From an uncultured Phascolarctobacterium sp. (GTDB lineage Bacteria; Bacillota; Negativicutes; Acidaminococcales; Acidaminococcaceae), in assembly GCA_900551745.1 (NCBI GenBank), contig URXA01000005.1, positions 1 to 64,000 of the forward strand: DNA of 64,000 nt. Reading direction: 5' to 3'. Under the pieces are notes generated by a model. It had not been told where the DNA came from and searched no databases. It was given only the letters and a program-made list of their open reading frames with translations. Of the stretch, positions 28,238 to 36,435 are shown one piece after another. The position numbers and the translations under genes were made by a program. Positions within the stretch are counted from its first letter, which is position 1. The number at the start of each line of letters is the position of its first letter.

Positions 28238-28813
28238 ATGCGCTTGATTGTAGGGATTTCCGGTGCCAGCGGTGTCATTATGGGTTATCAGATGCTCAAG
28301 GCTCTAAAGCAGCTGCCTGATATGGAAGTTCATCTGATAATTACGGAAGGTGCTGTTAAGAATTTTGAATGTGAAACTAATATAGAAATCAGCAGACTTG
28401 CAGAACTGGCTGATTTTACTCACAGTAATAAAAATCTGGCAGCAAGTATTTCCAGCGGTTCTTTTGTTACGGATGGTATGATAATTATTCCCGCCAGTAT
28501 GAAAACCGTTGCCGGGATAGCCTCAGGGTTTGCAGAAAATCTGCTGCTGCGTGCGGCTGATGTCTGTCTTAAAGAAAACCGTAAGGTGGTTTTAGTACCG
28601 CGCGAGCTGCCGTTGAGCCGTATCCATCTGCGCAATATAAAAGAATGTGCTGATAACGGCTGCGCTGTAGTACCGCCGATGCTTACTTTTTATAATGGCT
28701 CCAATTCACTGGAACAGCAGATCGATCATATTATCGGTAAGATTTTGATGCAGTTTGGGATCGAGTATAAGAAATTTGTCTCATGGCAGGGAGAAGACAT
28801 ATGCAGACAGTAA
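28238..28813 (+). CDS. lpdB: UbiX-like flavin prenyltransferase
   Basis: 191 residues, normal for UbiX. It transfers a dimethylallyl group to FMN to make prenyl-FMN, the cofactor of UbiD enzymes. Motifs: GISGASGVIMGYQ (FMN phosphate site with Ser), IIPASMKTVAGIASGFAENLLLRAADV, and VPRELPLSRIHLRNI near the C-terminus. ATG 28238 follows GAAAGG; an earlier ATG at 28229 lies within the SD region. Placement between permease and LpdD-like gene gives a self-contained decarboxylase operon. Confidence 0.88.
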   Translation: MRLIVGISGASGVIMGYQMLKALKQLPDMEVHLIITEGAVKNFECETNIEISRLAELADFTHSNKNLAASISSGSFVTDGMIIIPASMKTVAGIASGFAENLLLRAADVCLKENRKVVLVPRELPLSRIHLRNIKECADNGCAVVPPMLTFYNGSNSLEQQIDHIIGKILMQFGIEYKKFVSWQGEDICRQ

Positions 28814-29187
28814 CGTTAAGCGAGGGGGACAAACCTTATACAGTTACGGCATGTGTGGTTTTATGCGGTAAAGATATCGCAGTAGTGATTGGCGGAGGCG
28901 AGGCTTCGCATATTGGTGCTGTAGCCTTGGCTTCTCCCAGGCCGAGTTTGAAAAATACTGCTGAGATTTCCGCCAGTGCCTCTGTTTTATGCCGTCTGGG
29001 ACATAAGGATGATTTGCCTGCCAGAGAGGCGGCTTTGCGCCTGGCGAGTAAATTTAATACTAATGTTGCCGTAACGGCAGGCTTGCATATAGATGATGCG
29101 GACTCTGACGATATCGCAAAACTGCAGCATAACTTTCAGCAAATTTTGGAAGCAATAGAAGCATGGCTTCAGACGATAGATATATAG
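28801..29187 (+). CDS. lpdD: LpdD-like small protein of UbiD decarboxylase system
   Basis: 128 residues. ATG 28801 overlaps the end of the prenyltransferase gene by 13 bases, with GGGAGAAG upstream, so the two are translationally coupled. The protein has VTACVVLCGKDIAVVIGGGEASHIGAVALA and a conserved-looking RPSLKN segment, as in LpdD proteins that accompany gallate decarboxylase LpdC. That family is proposed to act as a prenyl-FMN chaperone or accessory subunit. The catalytic role is not established. Confidence 0.75.
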   Translation: MQTVTLSEGDKPYTVTACVVLCGKDIAVVIGGGEASHIGAVALASPRPSLKNTAEISASASVLCRLGHKDDLPAREAALRLASKFNTNVAVTAGLHIDDADSDDIAKLQHNFQQILEAIEAWLQTIDI

Positions 29188-29225
29188 ATATTTTGATCCT
29201 CCCATTGAGTTTGGACACTTACACA

Positions 29226-29269
29226 TCAACACAAAAAGCTCTGACTAATGTCAGAGCTTTTTGTGTTGA
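29226..29269. terminator. Bidirectional terminator
   Basis: A perfect 20-bp inverted repeat (29226-29245 with 29250-29269) around loop TAAT contains AAAAAGCTCTGAC and its complement GTCAGAGCTTTTT. It gives a T run in both directions and separates the convergent decarboxylase operon and the M20 peptidase gene. Confidence 0.92.
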
Positions 29270-29281
29270 TTGAAGCAGCCG

Positions 29282-30526
29282 TTAAAGTTGTGGAGCAGTA
29301 GTAACGTCAGTCAAACCTGCTAAAGCCAAAAGCAGCAGCAGTGATTTTTGTTCACATACATATACTCCGGCTGGGTCAAACCATTCGTCTACGGTATGGG
29401 TACCATATTCAGCGCCGCCGCGTCCTAAGGTAACAGCCGGAATGCCGATTGCGATCGGCATATTGCTGTTGGTGCAGCCGCCTAAACGCGGCTGCGGCGT
29501 GATGCCGCAGGCTAAGGTTGCCAGCTTGGCCGCCTGGACCATACGGCAGCTTTCGGATTGGCTGCCGGCGGGGACGTCCATGATTTTACTGAAAGTAACT
29601 TTTACAGCGCCGGGTTTCTGCCAGCGGGAATTTTCTGCGTCGGCACCCTGCTGGAAAATCGCGAGTGCCTGCTGTTCCATTTGCGCCAGAACTTCAGCGC
29701 TGTCGGAACGCATATTGATTTTAAAATTAGCGCTTTGAGCAATGCCGTGGATGGCCTGCCCGCCGTTGGCAAGGCTGACGGTAAAAGTAGTTTTAGGAGT
29801 TTCAGGCACCTGCATATCGCTTAAAGCGGCAATGGCTCGTCCCATAGCCTGCACTGCGCTGGGAGTGCCGAAAGCCAGATAAGCATGACCGCCGGGACCT
29901 GTATAGGTGACGTCATAATTGATCATGCCTGTAGCATTAAAATACATTACATCATTACTGGGACCGTCAATCGAAATGGCTGCGAGTATTTCTTCAGTTT
30001 TATTATTAACCAAATATTTCATGCCGCTCATAGCTCCCAGGCCTTCTTCTGCCGCAGTGCCTGCAATCATAATATCATGATGTGGGCGCAGGCCGCTGTT
30101 GACCAAAGCCCTGATAACTGAAAGATTTGCCGCTAAAGCTCTGGTATCATCACAAATGCCTGGAGCATAAAGCTTGCCGTCTTTTTCGATAACATCTGTA
30201 ACGGTACCAAAGGAGAACACTGTATCTAAGTGCCCTTCAAGAAGAACGCTTTTACCGGTTTTACCACTGCCGTAGATTTTTCCGTAAACATTAAATTTTT
30301 CATCTATGGTCACATCCTGCAGACCGGCAGCTTTCAGCATTTGAGCGTAGTGTAGGCTGCGTTGTTTTTCCTGAAATGTTGGCGCTTCTATGACTACCAG
30401 TTCTTTTTGCTGTGCGATAGTATTGGGCGCATCCTGTTTTAAAAAATCTAAAGCTTGTTTAACTTGTCGGTCAGAAGTCAGTTTTTGAAAAATAAGTTCC
30501 AGGTCTTTATCGAAAGCTGTTGTCAT
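29282..30526 (-). CDS. M20-family metallopeptidase
   Basis: 414 residues from the ATG at 30526 (minus strand), preceded by AAGGAGGC. Upstream in-frame codons are rejected for lack of an SD. Zinc-ligand motifs are in order: LLEGHLDTV (His, Asp), GICDDT (bridging Asp), AAEEG (catalytic Glu and ligand Glu), SIDGP (Asp) and GTHTVDEW (His). The dimerisation domain insert carries GPGGHAYLAFG. It resembles the peptidase T / PepV-like or deacylase branch of M20, acting in the cytoplasm on short peptides or N-acyl amino acids. Exact substrate unclear. Confidence 0.82.
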   Translation of the reverse strand: MTTAFDKDLELIFQKLTSDRQVKQALDFLKQDAPNTIAQQKELVVIEAPTFQEKQRSLHYAQMLKAAGLQDVTIDEKFNVYGKIYGSGKTGKSVLLEGHLDTVFSFGTVTDVIEKDGKLYAPGICDDTRALAANLSVIRALVNSGLRPHHDIMIAGTAAEEGLGAMSGMKYLVNNKTEEILAAISIDGPSNDVMYFNATGMINYDVTYTGPGGHAYLAFGTPSAVQAMGRAIAALSDMQVPETPKTTFTVSLANGGQAIHGIAQSANFKINMRSDSAEVLAQMEQQALAIFQQGADAENSRWQKPGAVKVTFSKIMDVPAGSQSESCRMVQAAKLATLACGITPQPRLGGCTNSNMPIAIGIPAVTLGRGGAEYGTHTVDEWFDPAGVYVCEQKSLLLLLALAGLTDVTTAPQL

Positions 30527-30742
30527 GGGTGATGCCTCCTTAACGATATTGACTAGATTATAGCAAAGAAACTTCAGTGGGGGAATTGCTTTTTGTAATT
30601 TTGCCGATAATTGTTTGTCGTGGCTTTTTTTATTGTTTAAAGTGTAATTTTTGAACATTATTTTTAAGAAATGCTGCTACTATAGGTAACTCTGTTTTTT
30701 TATAGCATAATTTGTTTTGATTGTATTATGATGCGTCTGCGC
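30527..30742. other. Divergent AT-rich intergenic region
   Basis: Together with the stretch up to 30840, this is a 314-base gap between the divergent M20 peptidase and iron-type binding-protein genes. Apart from the promoter described at 30743-30771 and the SD before 30841, no gene or stable hairpin is evident. A frame running upstream of the binding protein from TTG 30721 has no SD and crosses the promoter. Confidence 0.6.
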
Positions 30743-30771
30743 TTGACCCTCTTTTGCAAAAGGGTTATAAT
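30743..30771 (+). promoter_or_regulatory. Promoter with 12-bp palindrome in spacer
   Basis: TTGACC (30743-30748), 17 bases, TATAAT (30766-30771). The spacer contains the perfect palindrome CTTTTGCAAAAG (30751-30762), well placed for a repressor dimer to block polymerase. It drives the binding-protein gene at 30841. Confidence 0.7.
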
Positions 30772-30840
30772 CAAATTAGTAAGAAAAGTACGAAAATTAA
30801 GAACAAAATTAGCTCAAGGGACAAGAATGGAGGGTTTTTT

Positions 30841-31890
30841 ATGAAAAAGTCAACTAAAATAATTTCAGCAGTTTTGGCATCGTTAATGCTTGTTGCGGCA
30901 GGCTGCGGCAGTGACAAACCGGCAGAGAAAAAAGCCGGAGGCCCGGAGGAAAAAGTACTGACAGTTTATTCTGCCCGCAGCGAGCAGCTGAATAATGCAG
31001 TTATCCCTCAATTTGAAAAAGATACAGGTATAAAGGTTAATCTTGTTGTAGCAGGTACCGGTGAAGTCCTTAAACGTGCTAAATCTGAAAAAGATAATCC
31101 GCTGGGTGATATTTTGTGGGCGGCCGACGAAACGATGCTGTCCTCTTCTAAAGATCTGTTTATGGAATATACTTCCACTGAAAACGATAAAATGATGGAT
31201 GGCTTTAAAAATAAAGCAGGCGTTTTTACACCGGCCTTTGCTGATCCAACAGTTATGATCGTTAATACTGAGCTTGCTAACGGCATGAAAATTGACGGTT
31301 TCGAAGAGTTACTCAATCCGGCTTTAAAAGGAAAAATCGCTTTCGGCGATCCTGTCAACTCCAGCTCGGCCTTCCAAAGCTTGATGGCAATGCTGTATGG
31401 GATGGGCAAAAACGGCGACCCGATGTCTCCGGAAGCGTGGGATTATGTTGATAAATTTATCGCTAATCTGGGCGGTAAAATGTGCAATAGCTCCAGTCAG
31501 GTCTACAAAGGCGTTGCCGGCGGCGAATATGTCGTTGGTCTTACCTGGGAAGACCCGGCAGCCAATCTTGTGAAAAATGGCGCTAAGGTAAAAGTAGTAT
31601 TCCCGGTAGAGGGCGCTATTTTCCCCGGAGAATCCGTACAGATCCTGAAAAACTGTAAGCATCCGGAAAATGCTAAGAAATTTGTCGATTATATGCTTTC
31701 CGAAAAAGTGCAGAATGCTGTCGGTATGAATCTGACAGTACGTCCGCTGCGTAAAGGCGCCACCTTGGCTGATTATATGACTCCTAATGATAAAATCAAA
31801 TTAGCTCCTAACTATGATGAAAAATGGGTTTCCGAAAATAAAGCCAAGATTACTAAAATGTTCAGCGAGCATATGGAAAAATCTATGTAA
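30841..31890 (+). CDS. ABC transporter binding lipoprotein, Fe(III) type
   Basis: 349 residues from ATG 30841 after GGAGGG. Signal peptide II with lipobox VAAGC (Cys about residue 21) would anchor it outside the inner membrane. The mature part is a family 1 solute-binding protein (VYSARSEQLNNAVIPQFEKDTGIKVNLV, then DILWAADETML, FADPTVMIVN and VGLTWEDPA) of the FbpA/2-aminoethylphosphonate-type cluster. The ATPase and permease follow. Iron(III) is the commonest substrate of this architecture, but phosphonate, thiamine or polyamine cannot be excluded. Confidence 0.8.
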   Translation: MKKSTKIISAVLASLMLVAAGCGSDKPAEKKAGGPEEKVLTVYSARSEQLNNAVIPQFEKDTGIKVNLVVAGTGEVLKRAKSEKDNPLGDILWAADETMLSSSKDLFMEYTSTENDKMMDGFKNKAGVFTPAFADPTVMIVNTELANGMKIDGFEELLNPALKGKIAFGDPVNSSSAFQSLMAMLYGMGKNGDPMSPEAWDYVDKFIANLGGKMCNSSSQVYKGVAGGEYVVGLTWEDPAANLVKNGAKVKVVFPVEGAIFPGESVQILKNCKHPENAKKFVDYMLSEKVQNAVGMNLTVRPLRKGATLADYMTPNDKIKLAPNYDEKWVSENKAKITKMFSEHMEKSM

Positions 31891-31913
31891 GCAAGTGTAA
31901 ATGTTATAAATGG

Positions 31914-31940
31914 CAAAGGGGACTCGCAGAGTCCCCTTTT
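31914..31940 (+). terminator. Intercistronic terminator/attenuator
   Basis: AAAGGGGACTC and GAGTCCCCTTTT form an 11-bp stem with a GCA-type loop and T run, between the binding-protein gene and its ATPase. This position commonly gives excess binding protein over membrane components through partial termination. Confidence 0.85.
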
Positions 31941-31970
31941 GTCTTACTAAAATAAAAAGGCGGTTATTTT

Positions 31971-33068
31971 ATGAGTGTAGCGATTACTATCGATAATGTC
32001 GTTAAGCGGTTTGGCAAGGATACTATTATCAACGGTTTGTCAGTAGATGTCCGGCCCGGAGAATTTTTTACGTTGCTGGGACCTTCCGGCTGTGGCAAAA
32101 CTACGTTGCTGAGAATGATTATCGGCTTTAACTCTATCGAAGGCGGTACGATCAAAATAGATGACCAGATCATTAATGATATACCAACGCATTTGCGTAA
32201 TATGGGCATGGTCTTTCAGAACTATGCTATTTTTCCGCATATGTCAGTTAAAGATAATGTTGCTTTCGGGCTGAAAAACCGTAAGGTGGCAAAAGAAAAA
32301 ATGAATGCATTAGTCGATGAAATCCTGGAAACAGTAAAGATTGCCCATCTGAAAGACCGGATGCCGACGCAGCTTTCCGGTGGTCAGCAGCAGCGGGTTG
32401 CTTTGGCTCGGGCTATTGTTATTCACCCGCAGGTATTGCTGATGGACGAACCGCTGTCCAATCTTGACGCCAAGCTCAGAGTCGAGATGCGTAATGCCAT
32501 CAAGCTTATTCAGCAGAAAATAGGTATTACTACAGTTTATGTAACGCATGATCAGGAAGAGGCGCTGGCCGTTTCTGATCGGATCGCGATTATGAATAAC
32601 GGTATCATTCAGCAGATAGGCACGCCGAAAGAAATTTATCAACGTCCAAACTGTGTGTTTGTGGCTACATTTATCGGTCTTTCAAATATTATGGAAGCGG
32701 AAATCAAAATTACAGGCGCTGCTAAAATACTTGATTTTGGTGCTTATGAAGTGCCGATGGATAATTTAATTCCGGAAATATCCGCAGGCAGCAAAGTGCT
32801 GGTTTCTGTGCGCCCGGAGGAGTTTGAGATCTGGCTTAACGGGTCTGATGGGCTGACTGCCGTAGTGGAGCACAGTGTCTTTTTAGGTGTTACTACACAT
32901 TATTTTATGCGTTTGGAAAATGGGCAGGAAATAGAAGTAATTCAAAATTCAGGCGTTGAAGATACTATCCCCAACAATACTACGGTACGTTTGCTGGTAC
33001 AGCCGGCCAAGATCAATGTTTTTACGGAGGATGGGAATACGCCCCTGATAGTTAGGGGGAATCGTTGA
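31971..33068 (+). CDS. ABC transporter ATPase, FbpC/PotA-like
   Basis: 365 residues. Walker A GPSGCGKTT (about residue 38), Q-loop VFQNYAIFPHM, signature LSGGQQQRVALARA, Walker B VLLMDEPLSNLD and switch His in THDQEEA. A C-terminal TOBE-like regulatory domain extends from about residue 240, including VSVRPEEFE. It powers the two-domain permease encoded immediately downstream with a one-base overlap. Confidence 0.9.
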   Translation: MSVAITIDNVVKRFGKDTIINGLSVDVRPGEFFTLLGPSGCGKTTLLRMIIGFNSIEGGTIKIDDQIINDIPTHLRNMGMVFQNYAIFPHMSVKDNVAFGLKNRKVAKEKMNALVDEILETVKIAHLKDRMPTQLSGGQQQRVALARAIVIHPQVLLMDEPLSNLDAKLRVEMRNAIKLIQQKIGITTVYVTHDQEEALAVSDRIAIMNNGIIQQIGTPKEIYQRPNCVFVATFIGLSNIMEAEIKITGAAKILDFGAYEVPMDNLIPEISAGSKVLVSVRPEEFEIWLNGSDGLTAVVEHSVFLGVTTHYFMRLENGQEIEVIQNSGVEDTIPNNTTVRLLVQPAKINVFTEDGNTPLIVRGNR

Positions 33069-34726
33069 TGAATACTGCCAAAAAAATTAATCTTTGGATG
33101 GGTATCGCACTGATTATTCTGTGTTTCTTTATCATTTTTGTTGTTTATCCGCTGATTTTAATATTATACAAAAGCGTGATAGATCCGGAATCATCAAAAC
33201 TGACACTGGATTATTTTACTAAATTTTTTGCCCGTAAATATTATTGGAGCACGTTGGTCAACAGTTTTTATGTAACTGTCTGCTCTACGATTATTGCTTC
33301 TGTTATCGGCTTGCCGATGGCTTATGTGCTGCGCAGTGTCAAAATACCAGGCAGTAAATACCTTAATATACTGATCGTTATCTCGTATTTGTCACCGCCT
33401 TTTATCGGAGCTTATGCCTGGATTCAGCTTTTAGGACGTAACGGTTTCGTAACACAGATCATTAATTCGATTTTTGGCGTCAAACTTGACGGCATCTATG
33501 GGTTTGCGGGGATCGTTCTTGTTTTTGCTCTGCAGTCTTTCCCTCTGATTTATATGTATGTATCGGGGGCTTTGAAGAATCTGGATAATTCGCTGAATGA
33601 GGCGGCTGAAAGCCTGGGACTGACCGCTTTTCAGCGTGTGCGTCAAATTATTCTGCCGTTAGTTATGCCATCGCTTTTAGCAGGTTCGTTACTTGTATTT
33701 ATGCGTGTTTTTTCTGACTTTGGTACGCCGATGCTGATCGGCGAAGGCTTTAAAACCTTTCCGGTATTGATTTATACTCAGTTTATGGGCGAAGTCAGCA
33801 CCGATGACCATTTTGCGGCTTCCTTGTGTGTGATCGTTATTGTTATCACTTTACTGTTGTTTTTCCTCCAGCGTTATATCGCCGGGCACTATTCCTATTC
33901 GATGACAGCTTTGAAGCCAATGGAAGCTGTAGAGGCCAAAGGCAGCAAAAAACTTTTTGCCTATCTTTTTGTTTATGGTGTTACTTTCTTAGCAATGCTG
34001 CCTCAACTGACGGTTATTTTTACATCTTTCCTTGAGGTCAGCGGCGGTGCTGTGTACACAGGTAATTTTTCGCTGCAGAATTATATGAATACCTTATTTG
34101 CTAAAGACAATAATTCAATCACGAATACTTATCTTTTTGGTATCTGCGCGATCTTTATCGTTGTTTTTATGGGTATTTTCATTTCGTATCTTACAGTGCG
34201 GAAGCGTTCCTATGTCACGGAAGTGTTGGATACGGTAACGATGTTTCCGTATATTATTCCGGGTTCAGTTTTAGGTATTGCTTTCTTGTATGCTTTCAAT
34301 AAACAGCCGCTTATTTTAAGCGGTACGGCGCTGATCATTATTATTTCCCTGGCTATACGCCGGATGCCGTATACGATTCGTTCCAGTACGGCTATCATCA
34401 CACAGATCAGTCCCAGTATCGAGGAAGCGGCGATCAGCCTGGGTGCGACAGAATTTAAATCCTTCTGGAAAGTAACTGTGCCGATGATGCTGCCGGGTGT
34501 TTTAGCCGGAGCGATCATGAGCTGGATCACTCTGATCAGTGAACTGAGTTCTTCGATCATTCTCTATACAAGTAAAACCAGTACGCTGACGGTAGCTATT
34601 TATACCGAGGTTATTCGCAGTAACTTTGGTAATGCTGCAGCTTACTCAACAGTACTTACTTTAACGTCAATTATTTCACTGTTAATTTTCTTTAAGCTTA
34701 CTCATAATAAAGATATCAGTGTCTGA
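33068..34726 (+). CDS. ABC permease with two fused membrane domains
   Basis: 552 residues from ATG 33068, which overlaps the TGA of the ATPase gene (TGATG). Two tandem BPD-transp domains of about six helices each carry EAA loops: NEAAESLGLTAFQRVRQIILP (first half) and EEAAISLGATEFKSFWKVTVP (second half). Fusion of both halves is typical of FbpB/ThiP-type Fe(III) or thiamine permeases. It works with the preceding ATPase and lipoprotein. Confidence 0.88.
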   Translation: MNTAKKINLWMGIALIILCFFIIFVVYPLILILYKSVIDPESSKLTLDYFTKFFARKYYWSTLVNSFYVTVCSTIIASVIGLPMAYVLRSVKIPGSKYLNILIVISYLSPPFIGAYAWIQLLGRNGFVTQIINSIFGVKLDGIYGFAGIVLVFALQSFPLIYMYVSGALKNLDNSLNEAAESLGLTAFQRVRQIILPLVMPSLLAGSLLVFMRVFSDFGTPMLIGEGFKTFPVLIYTQFMGEVSTDDHFAASLCVIVIVITLLLFFLQRYIAGHYSYSMTALKPMEAVEAKGSKKLFAYLFVYGVTFLAMLPQLTVIFTSFLEVSGGAVYTGNFSLQNYMNTLFAKDNNSITNTYLFGICAIFIVVFMGIFISYLTVRKRSYVTEVLDTVTMFPYIIPGSVLGIAFLYAFNKQPLILSGTALIIIISLAIRRMPYTIRSSTAIITQISPSIEEAAISLGATEFKSFWKVTVPMMLPGVLAGAIMSWITLISELSSSIILYTSKTSTLTVAIYTEVIRSNFGNAAAYSTVLTLTSIISLLIFFKLTHNKDISV

Positions 34727-34805
34727 CAATTATATAAAACAGTCAGGTAGTTAGCCTGACTATGGGGGGATATGGAGAAATTACATTCGTGAAAATTTTT
34801 AATTA

Positions 34806-34840
34806 AAAAGTGCAGACCATATTGGTCTGCACTTTTAGTT
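34806..34840. terminator. Bidirectional terminator
   Basis: AAAAGTGCAGACC pairs with GGTCTGCACTTTT around ATATT. T runs occur on both strands, ending the ABC operon and the convergent pentapeptide gene. A second hairpin without T run (AGTCAGG/CCTGACT, 34741-34761) lies just upstream. Confidence 0.88.
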
Positions 34841-34873
34841 TTATAAGAGTTATTTTAAGGCGATTTTATGTAT

Positions 34874-35617
34874 TTATTCAAATATCGCTTCTGTTTTAAA
34901 GGCGGTCCCAAAGTCAGTGAAATTCATGCTGGCTCCTTTAAAATCGGTTTGATCAAGCACTGCTTTGTCCAGCATAGCATTATTAAGATTGGCGTTCTGC
35001 AGCAAAGCCTGGCTCAATGTAACACCGGTAAGATTGGCATTGCTCAGATTAGCATTGTTCATTTTAGCGTTGAAAAGATTAGCGTAGGCTAAAACGGCTC
35101 CGTGCAGATTGGTGTTGTAAAGCCAGGCATAAGATAAATTAGCCTGTGTAAGATCGGCTTCCAGGCAATTACTGCTGTCAAGTGTTGCTTCCTGAAGATT
35201 GGTCAGGTAAAAGACGGCAAATTGTAAATCGCAGTTGGCGAATTTTGCTCTGAAAGCATTAGCTTGTGTAAAATCTGCTGTTTTTAAATTACTGCCGCTG
35301 AAATTTGTATAGTTCAGCTGTGCAGCTTTGAAACTGGTATTTGCAAGTTCAGCATTGGTAAGTACAGTTTTGGTCAGCACTGCTTTATCGAAAACAGCTC
35401 CGGCTAGTTTTGTTTTGATCAGCCGGGCACCTGTCAAATTACTGCCGGTGAGATCTGCTCCGGTAAGATCCAGGCTGCTTAGATCAGCACCCGATAAATC
35501 ACCGTAGGCGCAGCTGCCGCTGCTCATGAGCTGGGTAAGGTCAGAACTGTTATAGGCAGCAGCCGGCGTTGTGGTTAGCAGCATAGTCAGCAGCAGTCCG
35601 TAAAAAAGATTTTTCAT
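34874..35617 (-). CDS. Secreted pentapeptide-repeat protein
   Basis: 247 residues from the ATG at 35617, preceded by AAGGAGAT. A clear signal peptide (MKNLFYGLLLTMLLTTTPAAA) is followed by about 40 pentapeptide units of the A(D/N)LXX type (GADLSSLDLTGADLTGSNL and onward) to near the end, giving a right-handed quadrilateral beta-helix. Export is unusual, since many family members are cytoplasmic DNA mimics. Function unknown. It starts 22 bases after the HAD gene on the same strand, so they probably share a transcript. Confidence 0.8.
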   Translation of the reverse strand: MKNLFYGLLLTMLLTTTPAAAYNSSDLTQLMSSGSCAYGDLSGADLSSLDLTGADLTGSNLTGARLIKTKLAGAVFDKAVLTKTVLTNAELANTSFKAAQLNYTNFSGSNLKTADFTQANAFRAKFANCDLQFAVFYLTNLQEATLDSSNCLEADLTQANLSYAWLYNTNLHGAVLAYANLFNAKMNNANLSNANLTGVTLSQALLQNANLNNAMLDKAVLDQTDFKGASMNFTDFGTAFKTEAIFE

Positions 35618-35639
35618 AGTTATCTCCTTAAAATACATG

Positions 35640-36332
35640 TTAGTTTTTGTCAAGTAAAGCTGCAAAATCCCTGGGGTCATCAGGTAATTTAGGGATGATT
35701 TGCCAAGGTTTGTAACTTTTCAGCTTATCTGCGTTGTACGTAGAACCGGCAAGGATTATTAAACTGCGTGCTTTTATGGCTTGAGCACAAAGAATATCGT
35801 TAGGGGTGTCACCCACAATGATAACGTTGTCTGGTGTAAGGTCAGGCTCGAGCAAATAGAGTCGTTGATAGGCTGTTTTTGCAAGCTCACAGCGGTCTTC
35901 ACTCAATTCGCCGCAGGCGCTGTAACGGCTGTCGAAATATTGCGCGATCCCGTATTGACGCAGTTTGGCAAAGGCACCGGCCCTAGTATTACCAGTAAGC
36001 AGAAAGGTTTTATAGTTCGTATTCTGCTTGGAAAAATACTGCAGAGTTTCTTTGACGTTAGGCATCAGGCTGCCGGGATGCGAAGGCAAATATTTTTCCA
36101 GCAGCTGATGATAATGGATCAAAAGGCCTGCGGCGTCGGCGGCAGTGCAGCTGCCCTTGATATCCCTTATCGTTTGTTTAAAGATAAAGGAGTCTGTCAT
36201 TCCGGCCAGTGGATGAGAAAATTGAAAATTTTCGATGCCAAAGCGGGATTTGATTGCATCGCGCAAAGCATCGACGCCAGCCAAACCTGTTTTCAAAAGC
36301 GTACCGTCTATGTCCCAAAAAATATATTTCAT
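35640..36332 (-). CDS. HAD-superfamily phosphatase
   Basis: 230 residues. HAD motif I WDIDGTLLKTG (nucleophile Asp7, acid Asp9), motif II LLTGNTR, motif III Lys in ELAKTAYQ, and motif IV IIVGDTPNDI. The cap between motifs I and II is helical, as in the phosphoglycolate phosphatase-like subfamily. It hydrolyses a small phosphorylated metabolite in the cytoplasm; substrate unresolved. It is the promoter-proximal gene of a two-gene minus-strand unit. Confidence 0.82.
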   Translation of the reverse strand: MKYIFWDIDGTLLKTGLAGVDALRDAIKSRFGIENFQFSHPLAGMTDSFIFKQTIRDIKGSCTAADAAGLLIHYHQLLEKYLPSHPGSLMPNVKETLQYFSKQNTNYKTFLLTGNTRAGAFAKLRQYGIAQYFDSRYSACGELSEDRCELAKTAYQRLYLLEPDLTPDNVIIVGDTPNDILCAQAIKARSLIILAGSTYNADKLKSYKPWQIIPKLPDDPRDFAALLDKN

Positions 36333-36411
36333 AGTTTACTCCATAATAGTTTAGTTGTATATTTACCTATTATTTTAACAGAGAATTTGCTCTAGGAACA
36401 GAAAAAAAGAA

Positions 36412-36435
36412 AAAAGCTGCCTGAAGGCAGCTTTT
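36412..36435 (-). terminator. Terminator of SpeD-like gene
   Basis: On the minus strand AAAAGCTGCC and GGCAGCTTTT form a tight stem followed by T residues. The hairpin overlaps the stop codon of the SpeD-like gene by two bases. Confidence 0.85.

Noticed and set aside
30721..30840. N-terminal extension of the Fe-type binding protein
   Set aside because: The stretch contains the promoter -35 and -10 and the SD; the lipoprotein signal begins at 30841.
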